A DNA stretch of 64,000 bases from Paraspadella gotoi (lineage: Eukaryota; Chaetognatha), in the NCBI GenBank assembly GCA_051294375.1, contig CM119268.1:18430005-18494004 (forward strand), given 5' to 3'. Positions 51,017 through 64,000 of the stretch are shown one piece after another. The notes beneath the pieces are model-generated. The model saw only the letters and a list, made by a program, of their open reading frames with translations, was not told the DNA's origin and did not search any database. The number at the start of each line of letters is the position of its first letter. Within the stretch, counting starts at the first letter, position 1. Both the position numbers and the translations under genes were made by a program.

Positions 51017-51222
51017 ATATTTTATCAATTAAACATTTTGTCCATTTGAGGCCCCCCGCAAGGGGACGAGGCATTGATGGGTGAGAAGTTCCCCAAGAAG
51101 GCGTGGGAGTCATTATGATTATCTCCCCTGTAATGGCGAAGGTGGCGACCGGCGAATGGCACGAATAACGGCTGGCAATAAAAAGTCGGACAGCTGGCAA
51201 AAAAAAAAGATCTGACAAAGTG

Positions 51223-53456
<2,234 letters not shown>

Positions 53457-53613
53457 ATGCTCGCTTCCGTAACTACTGCGTCTTTTGTCTTGGCTTCGTT
53501 GTCGATGGTGACGACTATCGGGGAAAAAGTGATCACCATCAAGGAGAAAGATCTTTTTCAACCTCCTGGCCTGACTGGTAAAGGACGTGGATAGCTCATC
53601 TTCTCTTTCATTT

Positions 53614-53645
<32 letters not shown>

Positions 53646-54944
53646 AAATTTTTCTCGAAATAGTTCCTGTTTAGTGTTTACACTCCCCAAACGATTAAAA
53701 CTTTTTCTTTCCTTCCTTTTCCTCCCTCCCTTAGGCTTGATTCCCCCCAAGAATTGCATGTCTTGTATCTCTCCGCGACCGATTTGCGACTTTCCCGGTT
53801 CCGACGAACTACTTTTTCAGCATCCGGCATTGGACACGTGGGAGAAGTTAAAGAATTATCAGTATAACGTCGAGGTGGACAACACGAGGTTTCAAGGTGT
53901 AAGAGAAAAACGCATTAGGAATGAGAAAGTTTGTCAGGGGAATGATTAACAGGATCCATGTTTTACTTATCTTTATAGTCACATCAAAATTTTTACAATG
54001 TAATGTAATTTAAAAAATGATAGAACGTAAAACATGTCAATAAAATCAGAAGACAGGAGTAAAATTACAAGAAATAATAATAAATTTATTTCATTATTTC
54101 AAATGAATTAATATTCTAAGCAACAAAAGACAAAGTTTAAAATCAAACCATCTAAATTGTACCTTATCAAAGGGATGCGTCTTATGCCTTTTGCGGAAGC
54201 TAAAACGCTAGGAGTCGGAAATCCAACAGTAGATAGGTAAATAAGATGGGGCAGTGACAGAAACAATTTATTCATAATTAAAAATTCTAAATAAGGAATA
54301 TAAAAATAAAAAAAACATAGGTCACTGAGAATCTTAATTCATTGACGTATAGTATTATGGTTAAAAGATGGTAATTTAGTAACTCGAGGCTAAATGAAGC
54401 TCTTCTCTCCTATGTTATTTGTCCTTGACATCGACCCCTTAAACCCCCTCTCCCCTTCTTCTCCCCGCCCTAGTTCAACCCCCATCCACTTTCGTCTCTG
54501 CTTTCCCAATTCCGTGGACACCGACGCTGCCGGGTTGGACCGGCGCGTTCGGGTCACGGCGTCATTCCGTCCGATGGAACCCTACAACAAAGTCGCCGGG
54601 TTCGATCCTCTGGCCGGCGCCGGAAAGCGGCGCCTCGACGATAAGGATCGAGCGGCGCTCTGCGACGTCGAGGAGCAATGTCAGGTGTTGAAGGTAAGGC
54701 TTAGAATGGGAAGCGTCCTTTTGAATTAATTATTTAGTTATTTATTGTATTAGTTATATGTTAGTTATATATTAGTTATATATATATATATTTTTTTTAA
54801 ATTTATATATTAAACAAAAGTCCGACATAATGTATCCGCTCAATAACTTCTCTGCTTCGCTTTCTCACGTAATTTTCTCATCAGCTTTGGAAGGCAAATA
54901 ATAGTGATAGAGAAAAGAGAAAAGCTACTAACTTCATAAAATGA
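53457..54944 (+). CDS. Spliced gene of unknown function, possibly secreted
   Basis: Four exon candidates have good splice sites: 53457-53577, 53735-53896, about 54474-54693 and 54885-54944 (TGA). The first starts MLASVTTASFVLASLSMVTT, a possible signal peptide, then KEKDLFQPPG. The second has KNCMSCISPRPICDFPGSDE and LFQHPALDTWEKLKNYQYN. The third has SFRPMEPYNKVAGFDPLAGA and CDVEEQC, and the last ends KATNFIK. Junctions 1-2 and 3-4 keep frame. Junction 2-3 is off by one base, so an intermediate exon is missing or there is a one-base error. I do not recognise the family. It converges on the PAL-like gene, with 128 bp between the stops. Confidence 0.55.
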
Positions 54945-55072
54945 CACGGCATGAAAAATTGTTAACAAGATAAGATAGATTTGTATGGAATATTACTATA
55001 AGGTTTCACCAAAATTTAGTCAAATTACAAGACGTCTGTGATTAATTTGTGGGAACGACAAGGTAATTGTCC

Positions 55073-58000
55073 CTAAGTAACTAAGTCCGTTGACCGTGAC
55101 AGTTTCGTAGCGCGAAATTTGGTGACGCGATTGGGTCCCAGTTCCCCGACGAAGACGACGCGTCCGTTCGGCGTGACGGCGACGTCGTGCGGGCGACGAC
55201 CGAATCCGCCGTCGCCGCGCGTCCACGAGTCGACGACCTTCGAACCGGAAATGGTCAGGCCTTTGGCTGGGGAACGCCGACTGGGACCTTGGAAAGGATT
55301 ATTAAAAGTAATGATAATCATAAAGTAAATAAATATATATTGCAATAAGATTTATTAAATGAATGGATAATTTTTATATTTGGGTTGTGTATACCAAATT
55401 TTATAAAATTCAGCTCCTTGTATTTTGATGCTAGTGCGGAGTACAATAAGTATTCCCCCGATCTAATACTTAAGGGAGTGGTCTTTTCAATACAATTGAA
55501 ACATTCTTTGAATATTATACCACTTCATTGATAGGGAAGCCAAGGTACTGTGGGAGTGAATAAAAGAGACTGTGAGAGAGTCTTGATTGAAAGCTTGCAG
55601 GGACCTCACAATGTTAATTTTGAAAAAGGGCCCAGGTTAACGCCCTGCTCCTTCCTCCGTCCGCCTATCTCGTACACAATGTTAATATTTTGAAAAAGGG
55701 CCTCCAGGTTAACGCCCTGCTCCTTCCTCCGTCCGCCTATCTCGTACACAATGTTATATTTTGAAAAAGGGCCTCCAGGTTAACGCCCTGCTCCTTCCTC
55801 CGTCCGCCTATCTCGTACACAATGTTATATTTTGAAAAAGGGCCTCCAGGTTAACGCCCCTGCTCCTTCCTCGTCCGCCTATCTCGTACACAATGTTTAT
55901 ATTTGAAAAAGGGCCTCCAGGTTAACGCCCTGCTCCTTCCTCCGTCCGCCTATCTCGTACACAATGTTATATTTGAAAAAGGGCCTCCAGGTTAACGCCC
56001 TGCTCCTTCCTCGTCCGCCTATCTGTACACAATGTTATATTTTGAAAAAGGGCCTCCAGGTTTAACGCCCTGCTCCTTCCTCCGTCCGCCTATCTCGTAC
56101 ACAATGTATATTTTGAAAAAGGGCCTCCAGGTTAACGCCCTGCTCCTTCCTCCGTCCGCCTATCTCGTACACAAGTTATATTTTGAAAAAGGGCCTCCAG
56201 GTTAACGCCCTGCTCCTTCCTCCGTCCGCCTATCTCGTACACAATGTTATATTTTGAAAAAAGGGGCCTCCAGGTTAACGCCCTGCTCCTTCCTCCGTCC
56301 GCCTATCTCGTACACAAATGTTATATTTTTGAAAAAGGCCTCCAGGTTAACGCCCTGCTCCTTCCTCCGTCCGCCTATCTCGTACACAATGTTATATTTT
56401 GAAAAAGGGCCTCCAGGTTAACGCCCTGCTCCTTCCTCCGTCCGCCTATCTCGTACACAATGTTATATTTGAAAAAGGGCCTCCAGGTTAACGCCCTGCT
56501 CCTTCCTCCGTCCGCCTATCTCGTACACAATGTTATATTTTGAAAAAGGGCCTCCAGGTTAACGCCCTGCTCCTTCCTCCGTCCGCCTATCTCGTACACA
56601 ATGTTATATTTTGAAAAAGGGCCTCAAGGTTAACGCCCTGCTTCTCCTCCGTCCGCTATCTCGTACACCAATGTTATATTTTGAAAAAGGGCCTCCAGGT
56701 AACGCCCTGCTCCTTCCTCTCGTCCGCCTATCTCGTACACAAGTTATATTTTGAAAAAGGGCCTCCAGGTTAACGCCCTGCTCTTCCTCCGTCCGCCTAT
56801 CTCGTACACAATGTTATATTTTGAAAAAGGGCCTCCAGGTTAACGCCCTGCTCCTTCCTCCGTCCGCCTATCTCGTACACAATGTTATATTTTGAAAAAG
56901 GGCCTCCAGGTTAACGCCCTGCTCCTTCCCTCCGTCCGCCTATCTCGTACACAATGTTATATTTTGAAAAAGGGCCTCCAGGTTAACGCCCTGCTCCTTC
57001 CTCCGTCCGCCTAATCTCGTACACAATGTTATATTTTGAAAAAGGGCCTCCAGGTTAACGCCTGCTCCTTCCTACGTCCGCCTATCTCGTACACAATGTT
57101 ATATTTTGAAAAAGGGCTCCAGGTTAACGCCCTGCTCCTTCCTCCGTCCGCCTATCTCGTACACAAAATGTTATATTTTGAAAAAGGGCCTCCAGGTTAA
57201 CGCCCTGCTCTTCTCCGTCCGCCTATCTCGTACACAATGTTATATTTTGAAAAAGGGCCTCCAGGTTAACGCCCTGCTCCTTCCTCCGTCCGCCATCTCG
57301 TACACAATGTTAATTTTTGAAAAAGGGCTCCAGGTTAACGCCCCTGCTCCTTCCTCCGTCCGCCTATCTCGTACACAATGTTATATTTTTGAAAAAGGGC
57401 CTCCAGGTTAACGCCTCGCTCCTTCCTTCCCGTCCGCCTATCTCGTACACAATGTTATATTTTGAAAAAGGGCCTCCAGTTTAACGCCCTGCTCCTTCCT
57501 CCGTCCGCCTATCTCGTACACAATGTTATATTTTGAAAAAGGGCCTCCAGGTTAACGCCCTGCTCCTTCCTCCGTCCGCCTATCTCGTACACAATGTTAT
57601 ATTTTGAAAAAGGGCCTCCAGGTTAACGCCCTGCTCCTTCCTCCGTCCGCCTATCTCGTACACAATGTTATATTTTGAAAAAGGGCCTCAGGTTAACGCC
57701 CTGCTCCTTCCTCCGTCCGCCTATCTCGTACACAATGTTATATTTTGAAAAAGGGCCTCCAGGTTAACGCCCTGCTCCTTCCTCCGTCCGCCTATCTCGT
57801 ACACAATGTTAATATTTTGAAAAAGGGCCTCCAGGTTAACGCCCTGCTCCTTCCTCCGTCCGCCTATCTCGTACACAATGTTATATTTTGAAAAAGGGCC
57901 TCCAGGTTAACGCCCTGCTCCTTCCTTGTCCGTCCGCCTATCTCGTACACAATGTTATATTTTGAAAAAGGGCCTCCAGGTTAACGCCCTGCTCCTTCCT

Positions 58001-59497
58001 CCGTCCGCCTATCTCGTACACAATTTATTATATTTTGAAAAAGGCCCTCCAGGTTAACGCCCTGCTCCTTCCTCCGTCCGCCTATCTCGTACACAATGTT
58101 ATATTTTGAAAAAGGGCCTCCAGGTTAACGCCCTGCTCCTTCCTCCGTCCGCCTATCTCGTACACAATGTTATATTTTGAAAAAGGGCCTCCAGGTTAAC
58201 GCCCCTGCTCCTTCCTCCGTCCGCCTATCTCGTACACAATGTTATATTTTGAAAAAGGGCCTCCAGGTTAACGCCCTGCTCCTTCCTCCGTCCGCCTATC
58301 TCTATCGTCCTGTTTCATCCCTTAATTTTCTTGCAATGGTTATGGATCGCGGCAACATCCCACCCACCTCCATTTGGTATCACCAATTTACTAATTAACC
58401 TATACTCGAGAAAATATTTCTAAATCTTTTAACTTTTTTAGTTTGAATAATAATAATATCAATTGTTTTATAAAATTATTAAAATTTATATCATTCAGAC
58501 ATACACTTTTGTATTGTTCTTTTAAGGCAAAATTCTTGTTTTGCTATTAAATCTTTTATTCAAATCTATTTTTAAGAAATAGGTTATTAAAGCTACAATA
58601 TGCAAATAAGACTCGATACTATGAAATCCTTGCTCCTTGTTCAAAACCTGTTCATTCCGACGGCCGACACCTCAAACGCGGCGACCCCGCAGGCATAGAA
58701 AATACACAAGATTTTTTAAGATATTGCAAAGATCTTACTTTGTCTTCACGCCCGTGGAGACGAGCTTTTGTGATTTCACGGCGGTCAAACTGCTTAACGT
58801 GAGCTTCCAAGAGAAAACGTCGCGAATAGAAGAATGAGACTTTTATTGAAAACAACAAAAAATTTCTTCAGAAACTCGTAAATACGGAGTTTCTTCCCGG
58901 CGAAATAGTATTGTGAGATTTCATGCAAAACTAATTTCGATCGAAATCTCTCTCAGCCCGCGAAGATACGACCATAAAATGGATTGGCCTGAAGTGGTCA
59001 AATGAGCTTAAGCGAGGCAAAGAATATCTTTAACAGACATTTCGAGTCTTCATTAGCATGATGAAGACTCGAAACAGAGTCGAAACATGTCCGTTAATCC
59101 ATTATATCGTTGTTTGTTGAAATAATAAACTTTGCTTTGAAAAAAATTCCAAAACGCAACGAAAAAGAAAGGAAATTACATAACTATTACTTATTTTAAA
59201 AGATAAGAGACAGACCAAAAAAAAGACGCCGGCGTCGGCCTGACCGGAAAGAGAGAGAAAGAGAAAGAAAAAGAGAGAGTGAGAGAGAAAGAGAAAGAAA
59301 AAGAAAGAGAGAGAGAGAAGAGAGAGAAACAGAGAGAGAGAAAAGAAAAAGAGAGAGAGAGACAGAGACAGAGAGAGAGAAAGAGAGAGAGATAAAAAGA
59401 AAGAGAAAGAAAAAAAGAGAAAGAAAAAGAGAGAGAGAAAGAAAAAAAAAAGAGAGAGAGAAAGAAAAAGAGAGAGAGAGATAAAAAGAAAGAGAAG

Positions 59498-59536
<39 letters not shown>

Positions 59537-62500
59537 AAAAAACAATCAGACACAAAGTGTTGTCATAGTGTACGATAAGAAAGACGACAATGACAACGAA
59601 GACTATGAAAATGATAACATTGAGGACAATGTGGAAGAAGAAAAAAAAAAAGAAGTTGATAAAGCAGAAGACATTGAAGAAGACGAAGAAAAAGATCATG
59701 ACGACGAAGACAATAAAAAAGAGGAAAAGAAAAGGACAATATGTGGCGGTAATTCAACCCGCCTCACATCCACCATTTTCAGCCAATACCATTGTCCCAG
59801 GCGTTGTGTTCCATCCACAGTCTGTATGACTTCCCCTCGTTGGCAAAGCGAGACCGTCCTAGGGTAACCGTGCCAGTGACTGGAAGCGTCACTGAGGGTC
59901 GTAAGCCCCCAAAGCCAACAGTGAGAATCCCCATCCCAATGGGCATCACAGGCAACCAGGCTGTTGCCATAAGTGATAGAAACGATACTAATTGAGTCGG
60001 TGCAGGCAGGTTAGATTCCGCCTGTTTATATTTTGAATTTCGGGTTTCTGATGAGTTTACTGGTTGGGCTTGTTACATCATTAAAACTGTAAACACAAAA
60101 ATTTGCTTCAACCCTACATCAATGTAATCTCGGGAAAGCTGTTAAACCTAAATACCTTTCCTTTTAAAAAGAAACCTGTGTAAACGAATTCATCAAAGTC
60201 AAAGTAGGAAAAAAATGAAAATCCTAGTTCTTTCTTTGTTATTTCTTCGGTTTGAGTAGTTCATTGGCAAAGCTTGTTTCTCCTTAAAAAACTCAAAATC
60301 GCTAAAATCCGCAATAACCTGATATTACTGAACCTTATGTGACCTGTTCAATCTGTCAATGATACTAAGTTTGGATAAACCTGGGTAAACGAATATAAGA
60401 AAGTTGGCAAAGAAAAATATGAAAACCTAGTTTTTCTTTGTTATTTTCGATATTGACTTGTTAACTGGTAAGATATATTTCTTTCTTAAAACTCAAAACC
60501 GCTAAAATCCGCTACAGACCGTAAAAGCCTAAACCTATTACTAACTAATAAAAGTGTTTTTAAGTTTTAAATATGATAAACCTGAGTAAACGAGTAACTA
60601 CAAGAAAAAAATCAATTTCAAGAAAGTGGTTAATTTCTTATATAATTTGAATCCATTTCATAATTAGTACCTCATTGGAAAAATCTATTTCTCTCTTAAT
60701 TTTAAGAATCGCTATTTATCGCATTAAATGTGGATCAAGGAAACCTTTTTTGACCTATTGAAACCATAGATATTGTCAGATGTGATAAACCTGGTTAAAC
60801 GAGTGACCTATAGTAAAAAAAATTGTTTTTTGCAAATTTTTTAAAGGAAAAATATGAGGACTAAGTTAAGGAAAAAATTTATTACTAACGTAGAAAAAAA
60901 GATGAGCATTTGAGTTTTGGATATAAAAAGGTGAGACGACGAGCTTTCTAACGCCATATCATTTAATGCAATTGACAATGATATGACAAAATGACAGTAG
61001 AATAAAGAAATTTTAATTTATATTTAGAGAAGTAAAAGATAGGTCGAAAGATAAGAGAGAAAGGTTACGAATTTTAGGAATCTTTTCTGGTCAAAATCCC
61101 GCAAGACCATTCACTTGTCATTAAAACTATCGAAATCGAATTCGGTGACATGACCTTTTTCGCTCCCTTCTGAAATTTTTATTTTTCCTGGAGGCATGTA
61201 TCACCGTGGACCTGCTATGTCATATCTTGTAAGAGTGATGGAGGCCTTAAACCACCAAAGCCTGTCCAAAGTCAGGGGCAAGATAGCTTATTTATTAAAT
61301 GAATGGATAATTTTTATATTGGTTGTACCAATTTTATAAAATTCAGCTCATTGTATTTTGAATGCTAGTGCGGAGTACAATAAGTATTCCCGCGATCTAA
61401 TACTTAAGGAAGTGGTCTTTCATACAATTGAAACATTCTTTGAATATTATACCACTTCATTGATAGGGAAGCCAGGTACTGTGGGAGTGAATAAACGAGA
61501 CTGTGAGAGAGTCTTGATTGAAAGCTTGCAGGGACCTGCTATGTCATTATCTGTAAGAGTGATGGAGGCCTTAAACCACCAAAGCCTGTCCAAAGTCAGG
61601 GGCAAGATAGCTTATTTATTAAATGAATGGATAATTTTTATATTGGTTGTACCAATTTTATTTAAAAAGAAAAACGGAGTTAGGAGAAAGAACGTGAGGG
61701 TGATTAAAAATGGTACCTTTAACGAGGTAGAGACATTTGTTTTTCTCCGAGAATTCGATGGCAAAAATTTCTCCATCGTTTTCTTCGGCGTCGATGATTC
61801 GATCGAAGACGCCGGAAGCCGCGTCGAAGATTTGAACGACGCCGCGAAGACGATCCGCCACGTAAAGAACACCTTTTTGGACGGGGAGGATGTTGGAGAG
61901 GGAGTAGGAGTTGGCGGTCGGAGTGTGAATAGGGAGGTCGGAGTGTTGGAGAGGGAGTTGTATTATTGGTTTGGAGTGTTGTTGAGCAGGAGGTCGGAGT
62001 GGGTGGGGTTAAGGTTGGAGTTCTCAAAATTAGGATCGAAATCCGTTTGTGTCAAGAAATCATCCGAGTTGTTGAGAGAGTTGTTTCGACTTTTTTCCTA
62101 GACTGACTCGACTCACTCGACCCACTCGACCCAACCGACCCAACCGACTCACTCGACTCACTCGACACACTCGACACATTAGACACACTAGACACACTCG
62201 ACTCCTTTACCTTGGTCTTGATCGAGAGTCAAACTGTGAGGCAGTGTGAGGGGCAAGAGGCTCGAGATCCTCCACAGCAGCGTGCCGTCGGGGGCGAAAA
62301 GAGCCACTCGGGGTTCGCAGCCCGCGTCGGCGACGAAGAAGGATCCGTCCCGGCGAACGGCGATGTCGCTCGGCCGACAAAAGTGCGTCGCGTCGGCGCC
62401 GGGAACGAACCGCTCACCAAGACTCAATTCGGCCGACAAAGTGGAGAGAGCGTTGTCGTTGTTGTCGTTGTCGTCGTCGTTTCCGATGTCGGACAACGAA

Positions 62501-63635
62501 GCGAATTTGAAAACCTGTAAATAATGTACGAAGGAATATTAAATAATATAAAATTAGTGATTTTAATTCGCAAAAGGGTTGGTTAGAAAATGAACGTCGT
62601 TTTTGGATACATCTTAGTATAGACATTCGAAAAAACAAGTTTCAACTATGGCCAACAAGAATATTTAGCTACGATGATGATATCATTTAAGGTAATACTG
62701 AATCATATAAAAGGTAAAATACAAGTTTGTATGTATATAATGTATATAATATTTATATATAAACCCTTACCTGATGGGCGCCGGCGTCGGTCATCCAAAC
62801 GGCGCCCGTAGAGTCGATGGTGAGGCCGTGAGGAATGTAAAACATGTTGGCGCCCATCTCTTGAGTCACATGACCCGATTTCGTGCTGAGAGGAGAGAAA
62901 GATAAGAATGAACAAATATAGTAGGCAAAGATACAAACAATGCAAAAATCAGAATAATATAATAAAAATAATATAATTTATTATTTTCCTTATAATCTTA
63001 AGCTCACATTTCGTATATAGCCCAAATATTTGAATTAAAAAGATTCTTATATGGTTACATCGCTTTCTATTTATCTTAGTTATAACCCATGGATAATAAT
63101 AGTAATTGCGGGGTTAAAAAAATAATATTTACTCGATGACATATAAAGTGTTCTCCCGAATCGGAGTCCGAAATTCTTCCCATAATCGATTTTCGTCGTC
63201 AAAAGGAAAAACGCGATCTTCTCTCGATCCCCAGTGGAAGACGAGCAAAGCCTCATTGGAGATGGCAGCGAGGCCGCTCACGTGACCCAGGCCGGAGACC
63301 TAACGTTGTTGTTTTATATTGTGGTTAAATATAGGTAATTGTAATTGCAATTATATTAATGATAACTATTTCGCTGATTTTGATAGTTTTGAATTGTCAA
63401 CAGATTAGTACAAAAGCGTTAAGAACATTAGATTAAAAGGCGGCAGAAATTTTTTTTTCTTTTTCGATGCCTTGATTTTTGGTTATTCATTTTGTTAGTT
63501 TTATTGTTTGTTTGTTACTTTGTTACTTACCTTGAATCGAGGATCGTAAGACATTTTTGACTCGGAATCGAATATGAAAAGAATGTATATCACGAAAATG
63601 GATTTCGCTTTCAATTTGCTCCACAAAAATGGCAT
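55073..63635 (-). CDS. Peptidyl-hydroxyglycine amidating lyase (PAL)-like protein
   Basis: Six exons (63531-63635, 63133-63299, 62771-62885, 62211-62514, 61717-61872, 55073-55287) splice in frame to 353 aa. PAL cleaves peptidyl-alpha-hydroxyglycine to an amidated peptide and glyoxylate in the secretory pathway. The N-terminus has a hydrophobic signal (SIFVIYILFIF). NHL-type repeats follow, with the three zinc histidines in IPHGLTID (H110), LPHSLTLD (H222) and RPHDVAV (H316). HFC (C175) and AGC (C195) keep one disulfide pair. Against rat PAL numbering from memory, Arg533 in FHRGD is Trp58, Tyr654 in GYCNS is Gly194 and Met784 is Arg; the second disulfide (C702-C713) is lost on both sides. The fold is secure, but lyase activity is doubtful. 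It lacks a PHM domain, so it is a stand-alone PAL. Confidence 0.9.
55350..55608 (+). repeat. Dispersed repeat copy, related to 61294-61547
   Basis: About 250 bp match 61294-61547 in the same intron and, more distantly, 15030-15270 near the ODC-like gene. It contains the motif ATAAAATTCAGCTCCTTG and ends GCTTGCAGGGACCT, where the 71-bp array begins. Confidence 0.75.
55609..58304 (+). repeat. Tandem array of a 71-bp unit, about 38 copies
   Basis: The unit begins AATGTTATATTTTGAAAAAG, passes through CCAGGTTAACGCCCTGCTCC and ends CCTATCTCGTACAC. Copies are almost identical and vary by single-base indels, mostly in short homopolymers. Since 71 is not a multiple of 3, the long frames across it rotate through all phases and are not genes. 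It lies wholly within intron 5 of the PAL-like gene. Confidence 0.95.
58305..61716. other. Rest of PAL intron 5: GA block and diverged repeats
   Basis: The stretch contains a GA-rich block (about 59246-59535) and an acidic low-complexity frame (59568-59760). A GC-balanced unique piece lies at about 59750-60020. Four diverged repeat units of about 205 bp start near 60175, 60379, 60581 and 60789, each with a CCTGNGTAAACGA-type core. A tandem copy of the dispersed repeat lies at about 61199-61660. No exon is recognised on either strand. Confidence 0.65.
61199..61660 (+). repeat. Tandem pair of the TTGGTTGTACCAA repeat, period about 325 bp
   Basis: The segment GACCTGCTATGTCAT to TTGGTTGTACCAATTT occurs at about 61211-61336 and again at about 61534-61660. 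The intervening part matches 55384-55608. The right end stops 57 bp before PAL exon 5. Confidence 0.75.
62102..62204 (-). repeat. 9-bp minisatellite next to PAL exon 4
   Basis: About 11 units close to ACTCGACTC or ACTCGACAC lie only 6 bp beyond the exon 4 donor. On the transcribed strand they read as GAGTCGAGT-type repeats and could contain splicing-enhancer-like motifs. Confidence 0.8.
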
Positions 63636-64000
63636 AATTTATTTATTCTGGATAGAGAAAGAAATCATGAGTTAACGTTTTCGTTAGGTTAAGCCATAAT
63701 AGCAACATCTTGAGGCGTCAAAAGAAATGTAAAAATGCAAATAGATGAAATTGAATTGAAGTGTTTTAACGTGATGTTCAAGTAAGTATTTCTTTACATC
63801 ATTACAACATTTTTTTTAATTTAAAAACTTCTTTCAAAGTTGATCAAAAACATTTTTTTTCTCGTTTCAACAGCGATATATTTATTTATTAAAAGGACAT
63901 GTTTCGGTTATGTTTTTAAAAGTTATAAATATCAGTTTGATAAAGATTACTATTTGAAAAGAATTGCAGCGTACAACGAAAAGAAGGAATAGAGTCATTG
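63636..64000. other. 5' flank of the PAL-like gene
   Basis: This is AT-rich unique sequence upstream (on the minus strand) of the PAL start codon. No other gene, repeat or clear promoter motif was seen. Confidence 0.5.

Larger units (their letters stand above)
49503..51222. repeat. 1.7-kb palindrome centred on CT...GA tracts
   Basis: The left arm (49503-50408) and right arm (about 50445-51222) are reverse complements. They meet at a (CT)n tract of about 88 bp, a 35-bp loop starting CGCGTCACGG, and a short GA tract. Outer ends match at CACTTTGTCAGATC. An (AAT)n/(ATT)n microsatellite lies in each arm (about 49743-49826 and 50979-51006); the right one is broken by 10 N (51007-51016). The arms differ by small indels, as in the other palindromes. 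Confidence 0.88.

Noticed and set aside
57106-57411. A repetitive frame (KKGLQVNALL repeats).
   Set aside because: It is a by-product of the 71-bp array. The unit length rotates the frame and indels reset it.
59102-59699. Leu/Ser/Phe-rich minus frames resembling membrane proteins.
   Set aside because: They are translations of a GA-rich block.

Overview
This is nuclear DNA from an animal, most likely an invertebrate. Four spliced genes have GT-AG introns that keep frame across GC-rich exons and AT-rich introns, and three of them belong to metazoan families. The rest is dominated by very long (CT)n/(GA)n tracts, trinucleotide repeats, minisatellites, a BEL/Pao LTR retrotransposon and several large inverted repeats. 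I see no operons, RBSs, CRISPR arrays or rRNA, and I cannot name the species.

Layout. 1-8.0 kb: simple repeats, then a nearly complete minus-strand BEL/Pao element (1266-8007) sitting in a CT tract, followed by a possible terminal exon (8045-8161). 8.2-10.7 kb: purine/pyrimidine-rich DNA with one 25-N gap. 10.7-18.55 kb: a 7.8-kb palindrome whose right arm carries exons 1-3 of an intact ornithine-decarboxylase-like gene (16967-19555, +). Its left arm repeats those exons in a noisy, frameshifted copy. 19.6-22.4 kb: mostly empty, with a weak minus-strand exon candidate. 22.4-42.2 kb: a nested fold-back of about 20 kb with no recognisable gene; one segment of it is present three times. 42.7-44.0 kb: a two-exon gene for a secreted His/Gly/Arg-rich protein. 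45.9-49.2 kb: a nine-exon GSK-3-like kinase. 49.5-51.2 kb: a third palindrome. 53.4-54.9 kb: a spliced gene I do not recognise. 55.1-63.6 kb: a six-exon minus-strand gene for a peptidyl-hydroxyglycine alpha-amidating lyase (PAL)-like protein, whose large fifth intron holds a 2.7-kb array of 71-bp units.

The palindromes are best explained as fold-back or unsplit long reads used without correction. The two arms differ almost only by 1-2 base indels, recoverable genes have clean frames in one arm only, and 25-N gaps lie beside two of the palindromes and in the flanking repeat-rich DNA. Anyone counting genes here should collapse them.

The genes do not form a recognisable pathway. What stands out biologically is that the ODC-like protein keeps its PLP site but lacks the catalytic Cys/Asp pair, and the PAL-like protein keeps the three zinc histidines but lacks the catalytic Arg and Tyr. 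The kinase keeps all catalytic and primed-substrate residues but has an altered glycine loop and no Ser9 motif. The secreted His/Gly protein is built from two homologous modules, one per exon.
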